Source: an uncultured Clostridium sp. (GTDB lineage: Bacteria; Bacillota; Clostridia; Lachnospirales; Lachnospiraceae). Taken from it: 13,628 nucleotides of DNA. The notes under the pieces were generated by a model that was not told the DNA's origin, ran no database searches, and saw only the letters and a program-made list of their open reading frames with translations. The stretch spans positions 1-13,628 of the forward strand of contig CAMEWU010000040.1 in NCBI GenBank assembly GCA_945946715.1. Reading direction: 5' to 3'. Positions 8,802 through 13,628 of the stretch are shown piece by piece (positions within the stretch are counted from its first letter, which is position 1; each line of letters begins with the position of its first letter). Both the position numbers and the translations under genes were made by a program.

Positions 8802-8845
8802 AACTGTCTACTAATATATTTCTAATTAATATGAAGTATAAACGG

Positions 8846-8874
8846 TTGAGGGAATAAGGGAACTGTGCTAAAAT
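8846..8874 (+). promoter_or_regulatory. Predicted sigma-A-type promoter with extended -10 for the radical SAM operon
   Basis: The -35 box is TTGAGG at 8846-8851, followed by a 17-base spacer and a -10 box TAAAAT at 8869-8874. TGC directly before the -10 box gives the extended TGn motif. The upstream 8802-8844 stretch is AT-rich. Transcription would start near 8881, leaving a leader of about 50 bases in which I see no riboswitch, including no cobalamin riboswitch. It sits between the terminator of the previous unit and the first radical SAM gene, which supports the call. Confidence 0.72.
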
Positions 8875-8921
8875 TATTTATTATACAAACTAAGAAAGAA
8901 GCTGTATCTTATAACACACAT

Positions 8922-8927
8922 GGGGGA
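8922..8927 (+). promoter_or_regulatory. Shine-Dalgarno GGGGGA that favours the TTG start at 8935
   Basis: GGGGGA at 8922-8927 is seven bases before TTG 8935. The in-frame ATG at 8920 overlaps this site and has no purine-rich site at a usable distance upstream. Confidence 0.6.
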
Positions 8928-8934
8928 TAAAATA

Positions 8935-10236
8935 TTGAAATTGCTGATGATACATGCATGGAACGAAAAAGAAGGTTCCTACAGGGGGAAATTCTCAAGT
9001 CTGCTTTCCTATCCGTCTCTGACTCTTGCTACTTTATATTCGCTGATTCCGGAAAGGGTATTTGAACGAATTGATATCATTGATGAAAATTCCCAAGTGG
9101 TAAAATATGATAAAGAAACCTATGACCTGGTAATGATTTCCTTTGAAACCTCATCCAGTCTTACTGCATATAAACACTGTAAGGAGTTCAAGGAACGGGG
9201 AGCGTATGTGGTATGTGGGGGATACCATGCCACTGCATTGCCGGACGAAGTGGAGGAGCATTGTGATACGGTAATTATCGGTCCGGCGGAGATTTCCATT
9301 CCTCAGTTTATTGAGGATTTTGTACAGGGAAAACCGCAGAAGCGGTATCGCAATTATGATGTATGTGCGGCAGACTTCCCGATTCCTGCCAGAGATAGAA
9401 TTACAAAGCATAAGAAGTTAAAGATTCCGGCAATCGTGGCAGACCGGGGATGTGATAATTGTTGTAAGTACTGCTCTATGCGAACCATGTGGAAGAGTAA
9501 TCCTCGTCCGGTGGAGCAGGTGATTCAGGAATTAAAAGAATTGAAGTCGAAGATGGTCATTTTCTATGATCCGAATTTCTTTGCTAAACGGGAATATGCC
9601 TTAGAGCTTATGGAAGCCATGAAGCCATTGAAAATCTTGTGGGCGTCTAACGCCACTGCAGACTTCGGATATGACCATGAATTGATGCAGGCAGCATATG
9701 AAAGTGGTTGCCGGGGAGTATTGATTGGGTTGGAATCGGTGAATACTCAATCTCTGACCCATGCAGCCAAGCGGTTTCATGATGCAGATAAATATGTAGA
9801 AATTATTGAAAATATTCATCAGCACGGAATGGCGGTTAATGGTTGCTTTGTCTTAGGCTTTGACCAGGACACAGAGGAAGAGTTGTTATCCTTGCCGGAA
9901 CGGGTGAATAAATTAGGCTTGGATTTGTGCCGGTTTGCAATCCTTACTCCATATCCGGGAACCCGATTTTATCAGGAATATGAGGCGGCAGGACGGATAA
10001 TTACTCATGACTGGAGTAGGTACAATCAGCACTATACTGTATTTCAACCGGTGAATATGTCGCCGGAACGATTGGACGAGATTTATCGGCAGGTGTGGAA
10101 GGAAGCCTTTAGTTGGAAGCGAATATTAAAACGGACATTTTCTTCGCCATGGCGGAAGAATCTGTATGTGTTTATTTTGTTAGGGGCAAATATCGGATTC
10201 AAGTTTTTGGGAATTGACAAGGGGCATAAGCATTGA
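8935..10236 (+). CDS. B12-binding-domain radical SAM protein, paralog 1 of 3
   Basis: This is a cobalamin-dependent-type radical SAM enzyme of unknown substrate. With the TTG start the protein has 433 residues (numbering below); the alternative ATG 8920 would add five. TTG is preferred because GGGGGA lies seven bases upstream and because the resulting N-terminus, MKLLMIH, matches MKITFIR and MKLTLIK of the next two paralogs. A Rossmann-like B12-binding domain fills roughly residues 1-130, with the GGYH signature at 95-98 and IIGPAE near 114-119. As in the BchE-type branch, the classical DxHxxG cobalt-ligand motif is absent. The radical SAM domain follows. The 4Fe-4S motif CxxxCxxC is C173, C177, C180 in RGCDNCCKYC, with an extra cysteine C176 inside it. 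FYDPNF and LIGLES are the usual later strands. The tail near 405-428 is hydrophobic (NLYVFILLGANIGF). Possible reactions include C-methylation, ring closure or carbon-carbon bond formation; none can be chosen from sequence. Confidence 0.9.
   Translation: MKLLMIHAWNEKEGSYRGKFSSLLSYPSLTLATLYSLIPERVFERIDIIDENSQVVKYDKETYDLVMISFETSSSLTAYKHCKEFKERGAYVVCGGYHATALPDEVEEHCDTVIIGPAEISIPQFIEDFVQGKPQKRYRNYDVCAADFPIPARDRITKHKKLKIPAIVADRGCDNCCKYCSMRTMWKSNPRPVEQVIQELKELKSKMVIFYDPNFFAKREYALELMEAMKPLKILWASNATADFGYDHELMQAAYESGCRGVLIGLESVNTQSLTHAAKRFHDADKYVEIIENIHQHGMAVNGCFVLGFDQDTEEELLSLPERVNKLGLDLCRFAILTPYPGTRFYQEYEAAGRIITHDWSRYNQHYTVFQPVNMSPERLDEIYRQVWKEAFSWKRILKRTFSSPWRKNLYVFILLGANIGFKFLGIDKGHKH
10219..10224 (+). 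promoter_or_regulatory. Shine-Dalgarno AAGGGG for the TTG start at 10233
   Basis: AAGGGG lies eight bases before TTG 10233, inside the end of the preceding gene. The TTG overlaps the upstream stop codon as TTGA, a layout typical of translational coupling. Confidence 0.7.
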
Positions 10237-11552
10237 AAATTACATTTATTCGATTAAACATGTTCGAACACATCAGCTCAGATGCCATGAAGCCATTATT
10301 GTTCGGCATTATAAAGAGTCTCACACCGGAAGAATTTGAGATTGATTTTATCGATGAACGGGCAGAAAAGCTACCGGAGCAGATTGATTCAGATATTATT
10401 GCTTTTTCCGTAGAAACTTATACGGCAAAACGGGCGTATATTTTGGCAAAGCAATATAAGACGGATAAGAATATTATCGTAATGGGCGGTTTTCATCCAA
10501 CCGTTCTGCCGGAGGAAGTATTGCACTACGCAGATACAGTGATTGTGGGAGATGCGGAGGATACCTGGGAACCATTTTTAAGAGATTGCCAGAAGGGAAG
10601 TCCTAAGGCGCAATATGTGTCCGGGGAGACCTGTAAGTTAACTGCGTTAACAGAGGATAAGAGTGTATATAAGCATAAATACTATGGAATCGGTGTGTAT
10701 CAGATATCGAGAGGATGCAAATTCAACTGTGATTTTTGCTCCATTAAAACCATGTATAAACAGGTCCGACGAAAGACCATAGAAGATGTGATTCAGGAAT
10801 TGTCTCAGGCGAAGGAAAAAATCATTTTCTTTGTGGATGATAATCTATTCTATGACCGCCAGTCAGCAATCGAACTGTTCCGTGCCATGGCACCATTAAA
10901 GAAGAAATGGGCATGCCAGATTAGTATGGATGTGGCACAGGATGATGAGTTGTTGGCAGAAATGAAGAAGGCAGGCTGTTTTTTAGTACTGTTGGGTTTC
11001 GAAAGTCTGAATCCCCAGAGTCTTACTACCATGAAGAAATCTGCCAATCAGGCAGCGGGAGATTATGATGAGGTGATTCGGCGAATTTATCGGCATAAGA
11101 TGTTAATCTATGGAACCTTCGTATTCGGTTATGATAATGATGATAAAAGGGTGTTTGATGAAACCTTTGCATTCGCAGTACGGAATCATCTGGCAGTTAC
11201 GAATTTCAATCCCCTTATACCTATGCCGGGGACACCTGTATACAACCGTATGGAGCAGGAAGGCCGGCTGTTGTACAAGAAATGGTGGCTTTCTGACCAA
11301 TACCGGTATGGAGAAACCGCATATCAGCCGAAACAGATGACACCGGAGGAGCTGCGTGATGGTTGCCTGCGTATTCGTACCCGATTCTATTCGCCCGGCT
11401 GTATCTTGAAACGGTTTTTTGCCAATCCGATTCATTTACTGCCATGGAACTTTATAGTATTCCTGTTGGTCAATGTGATTTCTGCAAAGGAAATTCACGC
11501 AAAGCAGGGACAGATGCTGGGAGGAATTCTAAATGAAACTAACGTTGATTAA
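10233..11552 (+). CDS. B12-binding-domain radical SAM protein, paralog 2 of 3
   Basis: This 439-residue protein has the same architecture as its neighbours. The B12-binding-type Rossmann domain spans about 1-125, with GGFHPTVLPEE at 85-95 and VGDAED near 105-110, and again lacks a DxHxxG motif. The radical SAM domain has cluster cysteines C162, C166 and C169 in RGCKFNCDFC, then FFVDDNLFYD near 199-208 and LLGFES near 253-258. The C-terminal part has the shared block MEQEGRLLY at 340-348, MTPEEL at 369-374, ILKRFF near 391-396 and a hydrophobic stretch WNFIVFLLVNVI at 405-416, which could lie in or on a membrane. Translation starts at TTG 10233, which overlaps the previous stop as TTGA and has AAGGGG eight bases upstream. 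It ends 20 bases inside the next gene. It is clearly closer to paralog 3 than to paralog 1 by eye. The substrate is unknown. Confidence 0.92.
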   Translation: MKITFIRLNMFEHISSDAMKPLLFGIIKSLTPEEFEIDFIDERAEKLPEQIDSDIIAFSVETYTAKRAYILAKQYKTDKNIIVMGGFHPTVLPEEVLHYADTVIVGDAEDTWEPFLRDCQKGSPKAQYVSGETCKLTALTEDKSVYKHKYYGIGVYQISRGCKFNCDFCSIKTMYKQVRRKTIEDVIQELSQAKEKIIFFVDDNLFYDRQSAIELFRAMAPLKKKWACQISMDVAQDDELLAEMKKAGCFLVLLGFESLNPQSLTTMKKSANQAAGDYDEVIRRIYRHKMLIYGTFVFGYDNDDKRVFDETFAFAVRNHLAVTNFNPLIPMPGTPVYNRMEQEGRLLYKKWWLSDQYRYGETAYQPKQMTPEELRDGCLRIRTRFYSPGCILKRFFANPIHLLPWNFIVFLLVNVISAKEIHAKQGQMLGGILNETNVD

Positions 11553-12867
11553 ACCGAATATCGGAAGGCGGGAGCATAGCCTATATGTGGATGAGGCGAG
11601 AATGGAACCTTTGCAGCTTGGAATATTGGCAGCACTGACCCCGGCGGATGTGGAAGTGGTGATGTATGATGACCGTATGGAAGAAATACCATACGATGAG
11701 CCAACGGATTTAGTGGCAATTACCGTAGAAACCTTTACTGCCAGACGGGCATATGAGATTAGTGAGGAGTTTCGTAAACGAGGTGTGAAAACGGTAATGG
11801 GCGGTATGCATGCCATGCTTATACCGGAAGAAGTGGCTGAACATTGCGATTGTGTCATGGTAGGTGATGCGGAGCCGGTTTGGAAGGAAATGATTGAGGA
11901 CTGCAGAGCCGGAAAACTGAAAAATCGCTATGATGCGGTTCAGCCGGAATGTCCTCAGATGAATGTGATTACCCGTCGGGATATATTTGAAGGAAAGGGC
12001 TATCTTCCGATTACGTTATTGCAGTTTTCCAGAGGGTGTAATCACAGTTGCAGCTTTTGTGCATCTTCCGTTTATTTTAAAGCCCGGCATTTCTGCAGAC
12101 CGGTGGAGGATGTGATTGCAGAAATCAAATTCCAGAAACGGAAGCTGTTATTTTTTGTTGATGATAATATTGTATGTAACCGGGAAAAAGCAAAGGAATT
12201 ATTTCGTGCCTTAATTCCCCTAAAGATTCATTGGGTCAGTCAGGGAAGTATGGATATGTTACAGGATCCGGAACTAATGGAATTAATGGTGAAAAGCGGA
12301 TGTCTGGGACTGGTAATTGGTTTTGAGTCCATTTCCCCGGATTGCATTTCGGAAATGCATAAATATACCAATAAGAAGGGTTCCGGTAACATGTATGAAT
12401 CAGAGATAGAACAGTTAAGACAGTGGGGCTTGCAGACTTGGGCGGCCTTTACTGTAGGCCATGATGGGGATACCTTGGAATCCATTCGGGCAACCTGTGA
12501 TTTTGCTATTCGGAATAAATTTACCTTTGCCGCCTTTAATATTCTAATGCCATATCCGAATACACCACTCTATCGGAAAATGGAGCAGGAAGGACGGCTA
12601 TTGTACGACGGAAAATGGTGGTTACATGAGGACTATCGCTTTAACTACTGCAGTATTGTGCCAAAGAATATGACACCGGATGAACTGACGGAGATTTCCT
12701 TTGATTGCAGAAGAAGATTTAACAGTCCGATGTCTATCGTAAAGCGGGCATTGGAGCCTAGAACCAATCTACGAACGCCATATCGGTTTGGTACTTATTT
12801 AATATATAATCCATTATTCCGCAAAGAAGTATTCAAAAAGCAGGGAATGAAATTCGGATTGAAATAG
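11533..12867 (+). CDS. B12-binding-domain radical SAM protein, paralog 3 of 3
   Basis: This 444-residue protein is the third tandem paralog. The B12-binding-type domain covers about 1-130, with GGMHAMLIPEE at 90-100 and VGDAEP near 110-115. The cluster motif is C169, C173, C176 in RGCNHSCSFC, followed by FFVDDNIVCN near 207-216 and VIGFES near 261-266. Shared C-terminal blocks are MEQEGRLLY at 350-358, MTPDEL at 370-375 and a basic tail ending in FKKQGMKFGLK. The tail is less hydrophobic than in paralogs 1 and 2 but contains FGTYLIYNPLF. ATG 11533 overlaps the previous gene by 20 bases and has GGGAGGA at 11519-11525, seven bases upstream. Such proteins include methylases, cyclases and lipid-modifying enzymes such as the hopanoid and bacteriochlorophyll enzymes; this one cannot be placed more precisely without a search. 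Confidence 0.92.
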   Translation: MKLTLIKPNIGRREHSLYVDEARMEPLQLGILAALTPADVEVVMYDDRMEEIPYDEPTDLVAITVETFTARRAYEISEEFRKRGVKTVMGGMHAMLIPEEVAEHCDCVMVGDAEPVWKEMIEDCRAGKLKNRYDAVQPECPQMNVITRRDIFEGKGYLPITLLQFSRGCNHSCSFCASSVYFKARHFCRPVEDVIAEIKFQKRKLLFFVDDNIVCNREKAKELFRALIPLKIHWVSQGSMDMLQDPELMELMVKSGCLGLVIGFESISPDCISEMHKYTNKKGSGNMYESEIEQLRQWGLQTWAAFTVGHDGDTLESIRATCDFAIRNKFTFAAFNILMPYPNTPLYRKMEQEGRLLYDGKWWLHEDYRFNYCSIVPKNMTPDELTEISFDCRRRFNSPMSIVKRALEPRTNLRTPYRFGTYLIYNPLFRKEVFKKQGMKFGLK

Positions 12868-12875
12868 TGAAATTT

Positions 12876-12889
12876 CCCTGAAGGCAGGG
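12876..12889 (+). other. Short GC-rich hairpin between paralog 3 and the next gene
   Basis: CCCTG at 12876-12880 and CAGGG at 12885-12889 form a five-base stem with an AAGG loop in the 41-base gap. There is no T run, so it is not an intrinsic terminator. It could be an mRNA processing or stability element, or chance. Confidence 0.35.
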
Positions 12890-12908
12890 CAAGCTGGGAG
12901 GTGCCAAC

Positions 12909-13607
12909 ATGTTAAAAGGACAGATAAAACCAATTGGAGAATATACGGAAACAGAGATTGCAGAAATGTATACTCTGATGAATACCTTTTATGACAATGT
13001 GGAGGAAGAGGTATTCCGAAGGGATTTTTTCGATAAGGATTATTGTCTGGTGTTATATCATGAAACCGGAGGTCTGGTTGGATTTACTACCCAGAAATTA
13101 GTGGATTTGAATGTGAATGGCAAGGTGGTACATGGAATGTTTTCCGGTGATACCATCATTCACAAGGACTATTGGGGGGATATTGAACTGTTTAAAGTGT
13201 GGGCAAGATTCTGGTTCGAATATGCCGAACAGTATGAGGAGTTCTACTGGTTCTTAATCTGTAAGGGATATAAGACCTACCGGATTCTTCCTCTGTTCTG
13301 GACAGAATTCTACCCTAGCCGAAAGGCAGAAATTCCGGCATATGAACAGAGTATTATAGATGCATATGCAACTTTGTTGTATCCCCGGGAATATAATCCA
13401 TCAACCGGTGTAATAGAATACAAAGCCGTAAAGGATAAATTAAAAGAGGGTGTAGCAGACATCGGAGAACGGGAATTGAAAAATCCGGATGTTGCTTATT
13501 TTGTAAAGCGAAACCCGGATTACAAGATTGGAAATGATTTAGCATGCTTGGCAAGAATTGACCGGTCTCTTTTGAAAAAACCGGTATTGGGGATGTTATT
13601 TGAATGA
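12909..13607 (+). CDS. Uncharacterised protein, possible GNAT-fold acyltransferase
   Basis: I recognise no characterised family for this 232-residue protein. The order of predicted elements suggests a GNAT-like fold: an N-terminal helix pair (TETEIAEMYTLMNTFY, 13-28), then beta strands around YCLVLYHETGGLVGF (45-59) and VVHGMFSGDTIIHKDYWG (73-90). An amphipathic, aromatic-rich helix then covers FKVWARFWFEYAEQYEEFYWF (95-115). LICKGYKTYRILPLFWTEFYP at 116-136 looks like a family signature, and a similar ending, NPDVAYFVKRNP followed by GNDLACLARI, is known to me from memory in unnamed bacterial proteins. There is no signal peptide or membrane segment. The start ATG 12909 has GGGAGG at 12896-12901, and the gene follows paralog 3 by 41 bases without a terminator. 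It is therefore probably co-transcribed with the radical SAM genes and may act on the same product. The acyltransferase role is a fold-level guess. Confidence 0.7.
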   Translation: MLKGQIKPIGEYTETEIAEMYTLMNTFYDNVEEEVFRRDFFDKDYCLVLYHETGGLVGFTTQKLVDLNVNGKVVHGMFSGDTIIHKDYWGDIELFKVWARFWFEYAEQYEEFYWFLICKGYKTYRILPLFWTEFYPSRKAEIPAYEQSIIDAYATLLYPREYNPSTGVIEYKAVKDKLKEGVADIGERELKNPDVAYFVKRNPDYKIGNDLACLARIDRSLLKKPVLGMLFE

Positions 13608-13628
13608 GTATAGGAAGTGAAATCTGTA
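13604..13628 (+). CDS. Possible start of a further operon gene, cut by the window edge
   Basis: ATG 13604 overlaps the previous TGA stop as ATGA, with GGGGA at 13589-13593 ten bases upstream. Only eight codons (MSIGSEIC) are visible, so nothing can be said about function. An alternative is that AGGAAGTG at 13612-13619 is the ribosome binding site of a gene starting just outside the window. Confidence 0.35.

Noticed and set aside
8881..8934. Cobalamin riboswitch or small peptide precursor gene ahead of the radical SAM genes
   Set aside because: The leader is only about 50 bases, too short for a cobalamin riboswitch, and contains no short frame with a ribosome binding site.
11103..11435. Minus-strand open frames antisense to radical SAM paralog 2
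   Set aside because: Low-complexity translated sequence with no family resemblance; the plus-strand frame carries clear radical SAM motifs.
12868..12908. Intrinsic terminator between paralog 3 and the GNAT-like gene
   Set aside because: The CCCTG/CAGGG hairpin has no T run and the next gene follows at once with a strong ribosome binding site.

Overview
The window reads as chromosomal DNA from a low-to-moderate GC Gram-positive anaerobe, most likely a clostridial member of the Lachnospiraceae. Supporting points are strong AGGAGG-type Shine-Dalgarno sites, the Firmicutes-type (class II) GalT, a long variant galactokinase, an adjacent GH36 alpha-galactosidase of the AgaA/MelA type, and tightly packed collinear genes. 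The family assignment is inference from gene style; no genus marker is present. All recognised genes lie on the plus strand and form two transcription units.

Unit 1 (1-8801) is a sugar-use operon running in from outside the window. It holds the end of a MalG-like sugar ABC permease, a GH36 alpha-galactosidase, galK, galE, galT, and a GH13 enzyme of the amylosucrase family, closed by a strong intrinsic terminator at 8771-8801. The logic fits raffinose-family oligosaccharides or melibiose: import, removal of galactose by the alpha-galactosidase, conversion of galactose through the Leloir pathway (GalK, GalT, GalE), and handling of the leftover sucrose by the amylosucrase-like enzyme, which could turn glucose units directly into alpha-glucan and release fructose.

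Unit 2 (from about 8846 to beyond the right edge) starts at a good extended -10 promoter. It contains three tandem, paralogous radical SAM proteins with N-terminal cobalamin-binding-type domains, each about 430-445 residues and translationally overlapping. A 232-residue protein follows that looks like a GNAT-fold acyltransferase of an uncharacterised family. A further gene may begin at 13604 with an ATGA overlap. The product is not recognisable. Hydrophobic C-terminal tails on two of the radical SAM proteins hint at a membrane or lipid substrate, which is speculative. This second unit is the most likely place for an undescribed pathway.

I saw no tRNA, rRNA, CRISPR array, insertion sequence or attachment site. 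The only gene-free gaps are short; the largest, 8746-8934, holds the terminator and the promoter.
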